64,000 nt of DNA. It comes from Klebsiella sp. BIGb0407. Lineage in GTDB: Bacteria; Pseudomonadota; Gammaproteobacteria; Enterobacterales; Enterobacteriaceae. Location of the stretch: the NCBI RefSeq assembly GCF_024807845.1, contig NZ_JANUEQ010000002.1, positions 496,001 to 560,000 of the forward strand. The letters are read 5' to 3'. Shown piece by piece: positions 8,408-17,761 of this stretch. The translations under genes and the position numbers were made by a program. Under the pieces are notes generated by a model. That model was given only the letters and a program-made list of their open reading frames with translations, was not told the DNA's origin and did not search any database. Position 1 is the first letter of the stretch, and every line of letters begins with the position of its first letter.

Positions 8408-9931
8408 CTAGCCTAAGACTGTCACTGCATCCTGTAAACGGGTTGCACGATATTTTACCATCGCTGAAATCCGGGCTCCATTCTCTACCAGTTCGGCATT
8501 TTTTTGTGTGATAGCACTCAGTTCTGCCACTGCGCGAGTGACATCAGCCAGACCATCCGCCTGTTCTGCCGTTGCCTGACTAATATGCCCCAGTAACTGA
8601 GTTACATTCTGTACCTGAGCGACAATATCCTGCATTGTTTGCCCCGCCGCATGAACCTGAACTGTGCCCGACTTCACTTTACTGGTACTGGCATCAATCA
8701 ATTTACGAATATCATTCGCAGCACTGGCACTCCGCTGAGCCAGGCTACGCACTTCACCCGCGACAACAGCAAAACCTTTACCCTGCTCGCCTGCACGGGC
8801 TGCCTCAACGGCGGCATTTAACGCCAGGATATTGGTCTGGAAGGCAATGTCATTAATCAACGTCGTTATCGAGCCGATACGTTGGGTGCTGTCAGAAATA
8901 TCGTCCATCGTAGTGACAACCGTTTCCATAGCATCAGCACCATGAGAAGCAGCCTCACTGGCTGAACTGGAGAGTTTATCTGCGGCCGATGCCGTATCTG
9001 AATTGGCCTGTACCGAAGCAGACATCTGGTTCATCGTGGCGACCGTCTGCTGGACATTCTCGACCGTCTGGCGGGTACGGGTATTCAGATCCTCATTTCC
9101 CTTAGCCATGGCTTCACTGCCACTGTGAACATTAGCAACCTGACCACTGACATCATTAATTAGCCAGCGGCACATCAAGCCTAGCTGACCGACAGAACGT
9201 AAAATCATTCCAATTTCATCACTACGTTGCAAATGCTGCACGCGATGACGATTACCTGTTGCAACTTCAAGCGCTTGCCGGGCGATGTTTTCCAGCGGGC
9301 GAACTACCTGCCATTCCAACAGCCCGCCTATCAGTACTGTAGCAAATCCGCTAATCAGCCAATGCTGAAGGGGTAACTGGAAGAGCCAGGCTGATGCCAG
9401 TAACATCATCAGCAAAAAACTCATGATGCTACGAATACGGGTACGAAGTGACATCGCTGGCAACTTACCAAGCAGGCCTTTACGTAAAACCAAGCCTTTA
9501 AAGATTTTTCGCTTACTGCGGCCTTCATTCATGGCCTGGTATAATGGTTCGACAGCGGCAATCTCTTCACGGGTTGCTTTCGTTCGAATCGACATATAAC
9601 CCGTCGTTTTTCCCAGGCGGACCAAAGGCACAGCATTTGCTCTTACCCAGTAGTAGCCGCCATCTTTACGGTAATTTTTGACAATTCCCGTCCATGGCTC
9701 TCCTTGTTGTAAGGTGAACCACATATCTGCAAATGCCTCTTTCGGCATATCCGGATGTCGCACAATATTATGTGCCGAACCTTGCAGTTCATGTAATTCA
9801 TAGCCACTCACCTGAACAAACTCGTCGTTAGCATGTGTTATGTAGCTTTTCAGGTCAGTGGTTGACATTAAAGTCGTGTCATCATCCAGCATAAATTCAT
9901 ACTGTGTGACAGATTGGCGGGCAGGCATAGC
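8408..9931 (-). CDS. aer: Aerotaxis/energy-taxis receptor Aer
   Basis: 507 residues (E. coli Aer: 506), starting at the ATG at 9931, which is preceded by AAGGGAG; an upstream in-frame ATG at 9955 lacks this. Residues ~15-120 form the FAD-binding PAS domain with R57-H58-P-D60 and W70 at the positions known to matter in Aer. A hydrophobic membrane anchor lies at ~167-205, then HAMP ('[15 protein letters not shown]'), then the signalling domain with the conserved hairpin '[20 protein letters not shown]'. It senses redox state through FAD and signals to CheA/CheW. A good sigma-28 promoter lies upstream. The gene stands alone between the cold-shock gene and proP. Confidence 0.96.
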   Translation of the reverse strand, partial: AMPARQSVTQYEFMLDDDTTLMSTTDLKSYITHANDEFVQVSGYELHELQGSAHNIVRHPDMPKEAFADMWFTLQQGEPWTGIVKNYRKDGGYYWVRANAVPLVRLGKTTGYMSIRTKATREEIAAVEPLYQAMNEGRSKRKIFKGLVLRKGLLGKLPAMSLRTRIRSIMSFLLMMLLASAWLFQLPLQHWLISGFATVLIGGLLEWQVVRPLENIARQALEVATGNRHRVQHLQRSDEIGMILRSVGQLGLMCRWLINDVSGQVANVHSGSEAMAKGNEDLNTRTRQTVENVQQTVATMNQMSASVQANSDTASAADKLSSSASEAASHGADAMETVVTTMDDISDSTQRIGSITTLINDIAFQTNILALNAAVEAARAGEQGKGFAVVAGEVRSLAQRSASAANDIRKLIDASTSKVKSGTVQVHAAGQTMQDIVAQVQNVTQLLGHISQATAEQADGLADVTRAVAELSAITQKNAELVENGARISAMVKYRATRLQDAVTVLG

Positions 9932-9977
9932 AACTCCCTTTAAGAGGTTATCCATGGTTTACTCTTCGGAGTTAGGT

Positions 9978-10004
9978 ATTTCGGCATAGAAAAATTTTAC
10001 TTTA
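9978..10004 (-). promoter_or_regulatory. Sigma-28 (FliA) promoter for aer
   Basis: Reading the minus strand, TAAAGTAA, 11-nt spacer, GCCGAAAT: 6/8 and 6/8 matches to the flagellar consensus TAAAGTTT-N11-GCCGATAA with exact spacing, 47 bp before the aer ATG. E. coli aer is also FliA-dependent. Confidence 0.8.
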
Positions 10005-10152
10005 AGTCAAAATGTCGATAACTGTCACATTTCTGACCAATAACCATAACATTACCAGTGTTTCCAATTAACAAAATTGCAGGTGACCGCATTGGTATGA
10101 TGCAAAAAACTCATCGCTGCAGTGGGCATCGTTAATATCAAATAATGAGAAT

Positions 10153-10345
10153 TTTTCAGGTCTGTAGCCGAACTAAAATCGTGCCATCAGCTAAAATATA
10201 TTCATGGTGTATCTTGTAACCTTCAGGCAGCTATAACCGCTATCCATAAGACCTTACTCAGTGAATCACTCTTCAAAACTAAAGATTTCATATGGCAAAA
10301 TTTTATCTTAAGTCAAAACTTTGATAGCCATCACAGTTTAGACTT
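10153..10345 (-). pseudogene. Decayed duplicate of the aer 5' end and promoter
   Basis: This stretch aligns as a direct repeat with 9848-10040 (codons ~8-28 of aer, its start region and promoter). Shared blocks include TTTTCAGGTC, ATCGTG-CATCA / GTCGTG-CATCA, ATTCAT, TATCCAT, and CAAAATTTTA-CTTAAGTCAAAA versus AAAAATTTTA-CTTTAAGTCAAAA. The copy has substitutions and indels: its -35-like element survives but the spacer to GCC is only about 6 nt, so it should be dead, and no reading frame remains. The interval 10346-10538 beyond it leads into proP and shows no other feature I can name. Confidence 0.7.
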
Positions 10346-10538
10346 ACTAATATAACGTCCTGGATGCTCGAACTTAACAACATAGCAAATAGTTTCATGT
10401 TGTTACCATTTTTAAACTTATTGTCTCCCTGTTCCTCACTCGATGCAGATATTCATACGGCACTTCATCCGCATCACGCTACACTTAGTAAGGAATTCCA
10501 AGGATTGGCCTTGCCCGGAGAATAATTGAGGATAAAAC

Positions 10539-12044
10539 ATGCTAAGAAGAAAAAAGAAAGTCAGACCTATTAAGGTCAGTGACGTTACGATTATTGATGA
10601 TGCTCGTCTGAAAAAAGCTATCACCGCAGCCTCTTTAGGCAATGCGATGGAGTGGTTCGATTTTGGGGTCTATGGCTTTGTCGCCTTTGCGCTGGGGAAA
10701 GTGTTCTTCCCTGATGCCAGCCCGAGTGTACAGATGATTGCCGCCCTCGGTACCTTCTCTGTTCCCTTCCTGATCCGCCCACTCGGCGGTGTGTTCTTCG
10801 GCATGCTCGGCGATAAATATGGTCGTCAGAAAATCTTGTCGATAACCATTATTATTATGTCCCTGAGTACCTTTGCCATCGGCCTGATACCCTCGTATGC
10901 CACCATTGGCATCTGGGCGCCGATTTTGCTGTTAGTGGCAAAAATGATTCAGGGCTTCTCGGTTGGCGGTGAATATACAGGCGCTTCTATTTTTGTCGCA
11001 GAATACTCACCTGACCGAAAACGTGGCTTTATGGGCAGCTGGCTCGACTTCGGTTCGATTGCCGGATTTGTCTGCGGGGCAGGTGTTGTTGTTCTGATTT
11101 CATCGATTGTCGGTGAGGCAAGCTTCCTCGAGTGGGGCTGGCGTATTCCGTTCTTCCTCGCCTTGCCACTGGGTATTATTGGCCTTTATCTCCGTCACGC
11201 TCTGGAAGAAACCCCTGCGTTCCAGCAGCATGTAGAGAAAATGGAGCAAGATGATCGCCTGGGACTGGCAGAAGGACCTAAGGTCTCCTTTAAAGAGATA
11301 GTGACAAAACACTGGCGTAACTTACTGGTGTGTGTAGGTCTGGTGATTTCCACCAACGTCACCTACTACATGCTACTCACCTATATGCCAAGCTACCTTT
11401 CTCATAACCTGCACTATTCCGAAGATCATGGGGTGATGATTATTATCGCCATTATGATTGGTATGCTGTTTGTACAGCCAATCATCGGGCTGCTCAGTGA
11501 CCGTTTTGGTCGCCGAATCTTTGTGTTTATGGGAAGTATTGGTCTGTTCTTCCTGGCGATTCCAGCCTTTATGCTGATTAACAGTGACATTATTGTCCTG
11601 ATATTCTTTGGTCTGTTAATGCTGGCGGTACTGCTTAACTTCTTCACTGGGGTGATGGCCTCAACCTTGCCTGCTATGTTCCCGACCCATATCCGTTACA
11701 GTGCCCTGGCCAGTGCCTTTAATATCTCGGTACTGGTAGCTGGTCTGACGCCTACTGCAGCAGCCTGGCTGGTTGAAGCAACCAATAATTTGTTGATGCC
11801 TGCCTATTACCTGATGGTCGTCGCGGTTATTGGTTTTATCACCGCCATCACCATGAAAGAAACCGCCAACAAACCGTTAAAAGGGGCCACGCCTGCGGCG
11901 TCAGATATTGCCGAAGCACGTGAAATCGTGCAGGAGCATTACGACAATATCGAGCAGAAGATCGAAGATTTAGATAAAGAAATTGAAGATCTACAGAAAA
12001 AACGGACCAATTTAGTCGATCAACATCCGCGTATTAACGAATAA
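10539..12044 (+). CDS. proP: Osmosensory proline/glycine betaine:H+ symporter ProP
   Basis: 501 residues (E. coli ProP: 500) with near-identical sequence throughout. Twelve membrane segments of the metabolite:H+ symporter branch of MFS are visible, with the loop 2-3 motif 'GMLGDKYGRQK' and 'GEYTGASIFVAEYSPDRKRGF'. The C-terminal ~45 residues form the heptad-repeat coiled coil ('HYDNIEQKIEDLDKEIEDLQ') that tunes the osmotic activation point in E. coli ProP. It imports proline, glycine betaine and ectoine under hyperosmotic stress. Single-gene unit with its own terminator downstream. Confidence 0.97.
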   Translation: MLRRKKKVRPIKVSDVTIIDDARLKKAITAASLGNAMEWFDFGVYGFVAFALGKVFFPDASPSVQMIAALGTFSVPFLIRPLGGVFFGMLGDKYGRQKILSITIIIMSLSTFAIGLIPSYATIGIWAPILLLVAKMIQGFSVGGEYTGASIFVAEYSPDRKRGFMGSWLDFGSIAGFVCGAGVVVLISSIVGEASFLEWGWRIPFFLALPLGIIGLYLRHALEETPAFQQHVEKMEQDDRLGLAEGPKVSFKEIVTKHWRNLLVCVGLVISTNVTYYMLLTYMPSYLSHNLHYSEDHGVMIIIAIMIGMLFVQPIIGLLSDRFGRRIFVFMGSIGLFFLAIPAFMLINSDIIVLIFFGLLMLAVLLNFFTGVMASTLPAMFPTHIRYSALASAFNISVLVAGLTPTAAAWLVEATNNLLMPAYYLMVVAVIGFITAITMKETANKPLKGATPAASDIAEAREIVQEHYDNIEQKIEDLDKEIEDLQKKRTNLVDQHPRINE

Positions 12045-12060
12045 ATCACCGTCTGAAATC

Positions 12061-12088
12061 AAAGCCTGGGGAGTTTTCCTCAGGCTTT
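12061..12088 (+). terminator. proP intrinsic terminator
   Basis: AAAGCCTGGGGAG-TTTT-CCTCAGGCTTT hairpin 17 bp after the proP stop, ending in a short T-run. Confidence 0.8.
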
Positions 12089-12170
12089 GTCATTTATTTA
12101 TCACAGCGCAAGGCTGTTATAAGACAAAGCGACTATCCTGTAAGCATAATCTCCACAGAGGATAGTTCAA

Positions 12171-12602
12171 ATGATGAAAGTTTCTGCACGTAACCAACTC
12201 GACGGTAAAGTGACGCGTATCGTAACCGGTGCGGTTAATAATGAAGTTGAAATTACCCTCCAGCAGGGTGAAGTATTAACGACCGTTATCACTAAAGAGA
12301 GCTGTGAAACTTTAGATATTCGCGAAGGCAAAGAGGCCGTAGCGATTATCAAAGCGCCTTGGGTTGTTCTGGCAAGTGTTGATAGTGGTCTGCGTTTTTC
12401 AGCCCGTAACCAGTTCCGTGGCAAAATCAGTAAAATCGTTAACGGTGCGATTAACAGTACCGTTCACCTCAGAACAGAAAAAGGTTTAGCGCTAACAGCC
12501 GTTATTACCAACGAAAGTCGCGATGAAATGGAACTGCATGAAGGTAATGAAGTCATTGCCTTGGTGAAAGCATCCAGCGTGATTCTGGCGACGCGCGTTT
12601 AA
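12171..12602 (+). CDS. Tandem molbindin (two TOBE/Mop domains)
   Basis: 143 residues made of two ~68-residue repeats, each beginning S-A-R-N-Q (residues 5-9 and 77-81) and running through 'G-x-V/I-x-x-I-V-x-G-A-x-N' to '-E-G-x-E-V-x-A-x-x-K-A-x-x-V-x-L-A'. This is the molybdate-binding Mop/TOBE fold found in clostridial Mop and in the C-terminal part of ModE. Such free-standing di-domain proteins bind molybdate in the cytoplasm, probably for storage or homeostasis. The ATG at 12171 (or 12174) follows CAGAGGA. No mod transport genes are adjacent; the neighbours are proP and hdeD. Confidence 0.88.
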   Translation: MMKVSARNQLDGKVTRIVTGAVNNEVEITLQQGEVLTTVITKESCETLDIREGKEAVAIIKAPWVVLASVDSGLRFSARNQFRGKISKIVNGAINSTVHLRTEKGLALTAVITNESRDEMELHEGNEVIALVKASSVILATRV

Positions 12603-12644
12603 CGTTTTTAGGGCTACAGGCCGTATAATAATAAGGTACTACCT

Positions 12645-13217
12645 ATGCTAAATATCGATCGCAAAAAAATCCTTAACCTGGATCCAGACTTTATAAAAAA
12701 ACAACGCACCTTAATGCTGGTGCTTGCCTTCCTGCTGCTATTGGGCGGAGTTTTCTGTCTGATTAATCCTTTTGCCTCCGGTGCCGCGCTAAGTACTCTG
12801 GTAGGGTTCCTGTTTATTCTGAGCGGCGTGGCGTTAATTAGCGGTATGGTCATTAACCGCAGCCATAACTTTCTGCCGATGCTGGGAAGTATTCTGCTGG
12901 GAATAGCCTACTTTATTCTCGGTTATGTGTTTATTACTGACCCGGTGGTCGGCATTGTGACGATGTCGATGATGCTGGCTGTATTATTTGCCATCGGCGG
13001 TATTCTTCGTTTGTCTGTCGGCTTTAAGATGAAAGGAGCAAATGGCTCATGGCTGCAGATTATCATCGGGGCTTTAGACCTGGTGATTGCTATGATGCTG
13101 ATAACCGCTAATCCGGAAATGTCGTTTACTCTGGTCACTGTCGTGGTCGGTATCGAACTGCTGTTCAGCTCTTTTGCTATCTTCCAGATTGCCAGCCTGT
13201 TCCGTTCTAATCGTTAA
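12645..13217 (+). CDS. hdeD: HdeD-family acid-resistance membrane protein
   Basis: 190 residues, the same length as E. coli HdeD and alignable along its whole length ('RSHNF.P.L', 'GSWLQ-IIGALDLVIA', 'VGIELLFS'). Six hydrophobic segments in three pairs, DUF308 type, inner membrane. In E. coli it contributes to acid resistance at high cell density, mechanism unknown. hdeA/hdeB are not next to it here. A truncated copy of this gene lies 1.1 kb downstream at 14369-14530. Confidence 0.9.
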   Translation: MLNIDRKKILNLDPDFIKKQRTLMLVLAFLLLLGGVFCLINPFASGAALSTLVGFLFILSGVALISGMVINRSHNFLPMLGSILLGIAYFILGYVFITDPVVGIVTMSMMLAVLFAIGGILRLSVGFKMKGANGSWLQIIIGALDLVIAMMLITANPEMSFTLVTVVVGIELLFSSFAIFQIASLFRSNR

Positions 13218-13230
13218 TCAACGCGATAAT

Positions 13231-13261
13231 ACCAAGGGGAAAACCTGTTTTCCCCTTGGTA
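13231..13261 (+). terminator. hdeD terminator hairpin
   Basis: ACCAAGGGGAAAA-CCTG-TTTTCCCCTTGGT: near-perfect 13-bp stem 13 bp after the hdeD stop. A similar hairpin recurs at 14503-14527 as part of the hdeD duplication. Confidence 0.75.
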
Positions 13262-13333
13262 ATAACCCTGAACTACTTTATGGCAGCCCTTTCTTTCAAA
13301 TACCACATGACGACTACAGAGACCAAAAGCCGG

Positions 13334-14062
13334 TTACCCTGAGGTTAAGTGATTATGAATAATTTCACCCGTGTTAAACAGCTTTGGGTATTGAGATTTA
13401 TACGGGGTAAGATCCTCGTTCATTAAAGGTTCAGGTGTATTAACCTTAAACTCTTCTATCAATCTGTAGGCTATTACTGATAACACAAACTTATGCTCAT
13501 ATTTAGATTTATTAAACATGGCATCCAATGACTTCATAAACGTATCTAAATTTTCTTTTGTTGTTATATTTGAGAGCCATGTGATAGATTCATCACCACC
13601 ACCACGATATGTGTCGAATATCATGTGATGATGATGATTAAGTGGAGAATAAAACATTAAATCTGAAAATTTTGACAATATATCCTTATCATCTTTCGAT
13701 AAATTGTGAATCGTGTATTCTATTGAAACTCCGTATTTGCGACAGTCTGAGTGCTTACCAGGCCCAACGACCAAAATATCTCTTAGCGTCTTTAATAAGT
13801 TATTATCTGTTTTACTTTCAAGCTGATGAATAATTGAAGCCTTATCTAACCTACTGTTTCCATTTGCTTCACCATGAACAGAATTAAGTAAAGATGCGGT
13901 GCATGAGCCTGTTTCGGTCGAAGTCATATTGAGTTGTAACGGTTGGTTATATATTTTAGTTAAATTACTGATAATCTTCTGGTGGTTATCTTCAGGAGGT
14001 TGCTGGGTATAAGGTGGTGTAATTACAGGAGAGGTCATGTTGAACGATACATTATTTAGCAT
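13334..14062 (-). CDS. Unknown protein, candidate secreted effector
   Basis: 242 residues of no family I recognise. It is soluble, with no signal peptide or membrane segment. The first ~50 residues are rich in Ser, Thr, Asn, Pro and Gln ('TSPVITPPYTQQPPEDN'), the composition typical of type III secretion signals, followed by a compact mixed region with 'NHHHHMIFDTYRGGGDE' (about residues 157-173) and a helical C-terminus. Codon use and base composition are much more AT-rich than the neighbours hdeD and lsrG. It lies on the opposite strand to hdeD, between hdeD and a partial hdeD copy, which indicates insertion at a duplicated site. No secretion apparatus is in the window, so the effector idea is inference. 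The reading frame is long and has a plausible start. Confidence 0.55.
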   Translation of the reverse strand: MLNNVSFNMTSPVITPPYTQQPPEDNHQKIISNLTKIYNQPLQLNMTSTETGSCTASLLNSVHGEANGNSRLDKASIIHQLESKTDNNLLKTLRDILVVGPGKHSDCRKYGVSIEYTIHNLSKDDKDILSKFSDLMFYSPLNHHHHMIFDTYRGGGDESITWLSNITTKENLDTFMKSLDAMFNKSKYEHKFVLSVIAYRLIEEFKVNTPEPLMNEDLTPYKSQYPKLFNTGEIIHNHLTSG

Positions 14063-14368
14063 TATAAAACCTATTTTAATTAAAGTAGCACTTTTTGTTA
14101 GCCAGCATGGCCGAACCCCACATAAACTGTAAGAGCGTGGAGTATTTTTATCTTGTAGATAAAATGCTATTTAATCTATCAAAAAAAGATATTTGCATTT
14201 ACAATCGAGATTTACTCCTGATTAATTACAATGCTATTTAATAAAATCATATATTATTTCAACTTATCGATATCCCTATATTTTATCTATAAGAAACTCG
14301 AATAGGTTTTTATTATATTGCTGATGAATTAATAGTGAAGAAAAATAAGAGCAGAGATATCAGAAATA
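14063..14368. other. AT-rich intergenic upstream of the effector-like gene
   Basis: About 300 bp of very AT-rich DNA between the effector-like start codon and the hdeD relic. It presumably holds the promoter for the minus-strand gene. Nothing further recognised. Confidence 0.4.
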
Positions 14369-14530
14369 GCCTCAGGTGCCGCACTGAGTACTCTGGTGGG
14401 GGTCCTGTTTATTCTGGGTTATGTGTTTATCACTGAGCCGGTGGTCAGCATTATGACGATGTCGATGATGCTGGCAGTGCTATTTGCCATAGGCGGTATA
14501 ACAAGGGGAAAGAACCTGTTTCCCCTTAGT
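14369..14530 (+). pseudogene. Truncated, internally deleted copy of hdeD
   Basis: The stretch matches three separate pieces of the intact gene joined together: parent ~12773-12820, ~12912-13004, and the terminator region from ~13229. The first junction falls exactly on an 8-bp repeat TTTATTCT present in the parent at 12813-12820 and 12912-12919, the hallmark of a slippage deletion of 99 bp. Start and end of the gene are missing and there is no ribosome binding site. Confidence 0.85.
14503..14527. terminator. Duplicated hairpin, likely lsrG terminator
   Basis: AAGGGGAAA-GAACCTG-TTTCCCCTT, a 9-bp stem 15 bp beyond the lsrG stop on the minus strand. It is the copy of the hdeD terminator and may now end the lsr transcript. 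Confidence 0.6.
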
Positions 14531-14542
14531 TAATAGCCCAGC

Positions 14543-14839
14543 TTATGACTTCGGCAATAAACCAATAAAGCTTTGTTTCTTGCGTGCCGAGGACATCATA
14601 TGGTCCAGTTTTTCAACACAAGCCAGATAGTGCGGCGTTTTTTTATGAGCCAGTACCGCCTCATCATCCTGATACGCCTCATAAATAAAAAAACGAGTAG
14701 CAATATCCGGGTCTTGCAAAACATCAAAGCGTAGGTTGCCCGGTTCCTTAATCGCCCCTTCATGATTAGCACGGAATACATCTAAAAAATCATCGACATA
14801 TTCAGACTTAATATTAATTTCTACCAGCGTCACATTCAT
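14543..14839 (-). CDS. lsrG: (4S)-4-hydroxy-5-phosphonooxypentane-2,3-dione isomerase LsrG
   Basis: 98 residues with the antibiotic-biosynthesis-monooxygenase (ABM) ferredoxin-like fold: '[20 protein letters not shown]' and '[18 protein letters not shown]'. LsrG isomerises phospho-AI-2 in the cytoplasm, the step before LsrF. Last gene of the lsr operon, 2 bp after lsrF. Confidence 0.95.
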   Translation of the reverse strand: MNVTLVEINIKSEYVDDFLDVFRANHEGAIKEPGNLRFDVLQDPDIATRFFIYEAYQDDEAVLAHKKTPHYLACVEKLDHMMSSARKKQSFIGLLPKS

Positions 14840-14841
14840 AT

Positions 14842-15726
14842 TTAACCTTCCTGATGTTTAGCCTCGAGCCAGAATTCGTAAGCCTCACGAGCAGAGATAT
14901 TTTCATGGACCACTTTTTTCACCGCCTGAAGCATCGCCAGCGGCGCTTCTGACTGAAAAATATTCCGTCCCATATCAACGCCAGCAGCTCCCTGATCTAT
15001 TGCCCGGAAACACATATCCAGGGCTTCGAGTTCCGGGAGTTTTTTGCCTCCGGCAATCACAATCGGCACCGGACAGCTGGCGGCCACTTTTTCAAAACCC
15101 TCATCAACAAAGTAGGTCTTAACGCACTGCGCCCCCATTTCAGCGGCAATACGACTGGCTAGCGAAAAATAACGGGCATCCCGCGCCATATCTTTACCTA
15201 CCCCGGTGACCGCCAGGGTCGGAATACCATACCGTGAACCTTCATCGACCAGCTTGATAATGTTATTGATCGACTGATGCTCATATTCGCTACCAATATA
15301 AATTTGAGCAGCAACCGCACAGGCATTCAGGCGCAGTGCATCCTCCATGGTCACCGCAACGCTTTCCCGGGAGAGTTCAGTCAGAATAGAGTTCCCCCCG
15401 GAAGCACGGAGTACCACCGGCTTATTGGTCGCTGGCGGAACCACGCTGCGCAAAATACCGCGCGTACACATCAGAACATCGGTTTCCTGGTAAAGTGGTG
15501 CAATCGACAAGTCGATACGCTCAAGCCCGGTGGTCGGCCCCTGAAAGTAACCGTGATCAAAAGCCAGCATCACCGTACGTCCGGTCTTCGGGCTGAAGAT
15601 GCGCGCCAGACGGGACTGCATTCCCCAGTCCAGCGCACCACAGCCTTTCAGATAAAATGCTCCGTTCTGCTGAGGACGACCAATACCGAAATCTTTTCCG
15701 TCTTTAATATCATCAAGATCTGCCAT
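14842..15726 (-). CDS. lsrF: 3-hydroxy-5-phosphonooxypentane-2,4-dione thiolase LsrF
   Basis: 294 residues, class I aldolase-like TIM barrel ('[18 protein letters not shown]' near residue 55, '[23 protein letters not shown]' in the second half). LsrF transfers the acetyl group of isomerised phospho-AI-2 to CoA, finishing AI-2 breakdown to acetyl-CoA and dihydroxyacetone phosphate. The ATG follows AGAGGATG. It sits between lsrB and lsrG as in E. coli and Salmonella. Confidence 0.96.
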   Translation of the reverse strand: MADLDDIKDGKDFGIGRPQQNGAFYLKGCGALDWGMQSRLARIFSPKTGRTVMLAFDHGYFQGPTTGLERIDLSIAPLYQETDVLMCTRGILRSVVPPATNKPVVLRASGGNSILTELSRESVAVTMEDALRLNACAVAAQIYIGSEYEHQSINNIIKLVDEGSRYGIPTLAVTGVGKDMARDARYFSLASRIAAEMGAQCVKTYFVDEGFEKVAASCPVPIVIAGGKKLPELEALDMCFRAIDQGAAGVDMGRNIFQSEAPLAMLQAVKKVVHENISAREAYEFWLEAKHQEG

Positions 15727-15738
15727 TAACTCATCCTC

Positions 15739-16758
15739 TTAAAAGTCATATTTATCAATGTTTTCTTTAGTGAAAACGACACGTTCTGGTAACAGTACAA
15801 TGCCATTACCTTTAGCTTCATACTCATAGCCCTGTACGCTATTCGGCTCTACTTTCAGTGGCCCTATTTTTTCAACTTCGACTACATCGCCGACGCTAAG
15901 GTCGCCTTTTTTCAACAGAGTATTCGCCACGTTGACGGCAATTTCCCCCTGCTGTACTACATCCCACAGGCCGAACGCTTTCACGGTCCCGCGTTCCACA
16001 TAAGGGCGCATCACGTTTGGCGTACTAAAACCGACAATAGCGACATCGTTACGCTTAAGGTTTTCTGCGGCCTGTGCTGCGGCCGGGAGCGCATTGGCAT
16101 CAGGGGCAATAATCGCATCCAGGTCCGGATAAGCTTTCAGGATACCCTCAGCGGTTTGCAGCGATTTAGTGGCATCGTTATAGCCAAACTGCGTGGTGAC
16201 CACTTCCCACTCTGGGTGATCTTTTTCTATCTTCGCCTTGGCTTCTTTAACCCACTGGTTCTGGTCTGTTACCGTCGGACTTGAGTAGAAAAATGCGACT
16301 TTTGCTTTTGGCTTGGTGACCTGTTTTTCGGCCATTTCGACCAGCATGCTACCCAGTTGCTGCGGCGTACCCTGGTTAATGTAGATACTGCGGCAGTCTG
16401 GTTTAGTATCTGAGTCCCAGGTCAGGACTTTAACGCCACGCTGCATCGCCCGTTTCAGCGCCGGGCAAAGGCCATCCGGTGATACTGCCGAGACAATAAT
16501 TGCGTTATAGCCTTGGTTTACGAAGTTATTAATCAGCTGAACCTGGCCTGACACGCTGGGTTCGGTCGGGCCGTCATAGGTCACATCCACGCCTAAATCT
16601 TTTCCTGCTTGCAGTGCGCCATTACCGCCGCTGGTGAAAAAACCGACACCCACCAGTTTGGGAATAAAAGCAATTCTGTCCGCTGCCTGCACAGAGGTCA
16701 CCAGGGTCGCCAAAATCAGTGCACTCAGTTTCAGTGCGTGTTTTGCTGTTTGCTTCAT
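15739..16758 (-). CDS. lsrB: AI-2 periplasmic binding protein LsrB
   Basis: 339 residues with a signal peptide ([23 protein letters not shown], cleavage near residue 25). Type I periplasmic sugar-binding fold with '[21 protein letters not shown]' and '[19 protein letters not shown]', segments that carry the AI-2-contacting Lys, Asp and Pro residues in LsrB structures. It delivers AI-2 (R-THMF form) to the LsrACD transporter. AGGAGC lies upstream of the start. Confidence 0.96.
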   Translation of the reverse strand: MKQTAKHALKLSALILATLVTSVQAADRIAFIPKLVGVGFFTSGGNGALQAGKDLGVDVTYDGPTEPSVSGQVQLINNFVNQGYNAIIVSAVSPDGLCPALKRAMQRGVKVLTWDSDTKPDCRSIYINQGTPQQLGSMLVEMAEKQVTKPKAKVAFFYSSPTVTDQNQWVKEAKAKIEKDHPEWEVVTTQFGYNDATKSLQTAEGILKAYPDLDAIIAPDANALPAAAQAAENLKRNDVAIVGFSTPNVMRPYVERGTVKAFGLWDVVQQGEIAVNVANTLLKKGDLSVGDVVEVEKIGPLKVEPNSVQGYEYEAKGNGIVLLPERVVFTKENIDKYDF

Positions 16759-16759
16759 A

Positions 16760-17761
16760 CTAAGCTCCTGTTAATTTTCTTTGCCCGCGCAGACGGCGCC
16801 AGGCCGTCCGAATCATTTCGCGGTGTAAACTCACCGAACGACCTATGACCACCACAATCAGTAACGCACCGGACAACGCACTCGATACCTGATTAGGGAT
16901 GCCAACCATTTGTAGTCCCTGCTGTAAATACCCCACCAGCAGTGCTGCCAGTGCGGTTCCTAAAATTGACCCTGACCCGCCGTAGATATTTGCCCCACCC
17001 AATACCGCCGCGGTCAGCGCAGGCATCAGCAAATCGCGTCCGAGATCGGAGCGAGCCGAGCCAAAGTAAGAAACGAGGATGACTGCCGAAATGGCCGATG
17101 CCAGCCCCACCAGCCCATAGATGCCGTACAGCATGTTGTTGACCGGCATGCCGGCATAGCGGGCGGCACGCGCATTCTGGCCAATCAGAAAGATATGACG
17201 CCCAAAACGTGAACGATGAGTCAGCAGCCAAAATAACAAGGTAATGACCATGAACATCACCAGCGGAACCGGCAGCCCCAAGAGAGTGAAATTAGCGAAC
17301 TGGGTAAAGGCTTCCGGGAACCCACCAATGCCCTCATAACCCGTTGCACCGGCCATACCGGATAGCAACAACGCAGCGCCACCGTAGAGATACAGCGTGC
17401 CAAGCGTGATAACCAGCGGACTGATCCCGGTGTAGTTGATTAAGGCGGCGTTGATAAAACCGCACAGCATACCGAGCACCAGGGTTAAAATAATCGCCAC
17501 CGGTAACGGCCATCCCGCCTGCATCATCACGCCCAGTCCGATAGCACACAGACCGATGGTCGAACCGAGTGAAATATCAATCCCACCGCTAATAATCACC
17601 AGCGTCAGCGGCAGGGCGACAATGCCAATACAGATAAAGTCACTGGTGCTAAACAGCAGCATATTGATATCCAGCATGCGTGGATTAAGCGCACCGAATA
17701 ACAGAATTTCAGCGACCAGCAACAGCAGTAATGTGGTTTCCCAGTTAAGACGACGTTTCAT
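16760..17761 (-). CDS. lsrD: AI-2 ABC transporter permease LsrD
   Basis: 333 residues, about nine or ten hydrophobic segments of the ribose/AI-2 permease family (BPD_transp_2), with '[15 protein letters not shown]' and '[24 protein letters not shown]'. Its ATG directly follows the lsrC stop (TAAATG) and uses an AGGAGG located inside the end of lsrC, so translation is coupled. Partner of LsrC in the inner membrane. Confidence 0.95.
   Translation of the reverse strand: MKRRLNWETTLLLLLVAEILLFGALNPRMLDINMLLFSTSDFICIGIVALPLTLVIISGGIDISLGSTIGLCAIGLGVMMQAGWPLPVAIILTLVLGMLCGFINAALINYTGISPLVITLGTLYLYGGAALLLSGMAGATGYEGIGGFPEAFTQFANFTLLGLPVPLVMFMVITLLFWLLTHRSRFGRHIFLIGQNARAARYAGMPVNNMLYGIYGLVGLASAISAVILVSYFGSARSDLGRDLLMPALTAAVLGGANIYGGSGSILGTALAALLVGYLQQGLQMVGIPNQVSSALSGALLIVVVIGRSVSLHREMIRTAWRRLRGQRKLTGA

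Noticed and set aside
8326..8511. 61-codon plus-strand frame after the cold-shock gene
   Set aside because: It overlaps the 3' end of aer on the opposite strand, has no ribosome binding site I trust, and its composition is that of an antisense shadow.
13600..13640. His-run (HHHH) of the effector-like protein as a zinc site
   Set aside because: A four-His run alone does not define a metal site and no supporting motif is nearby.
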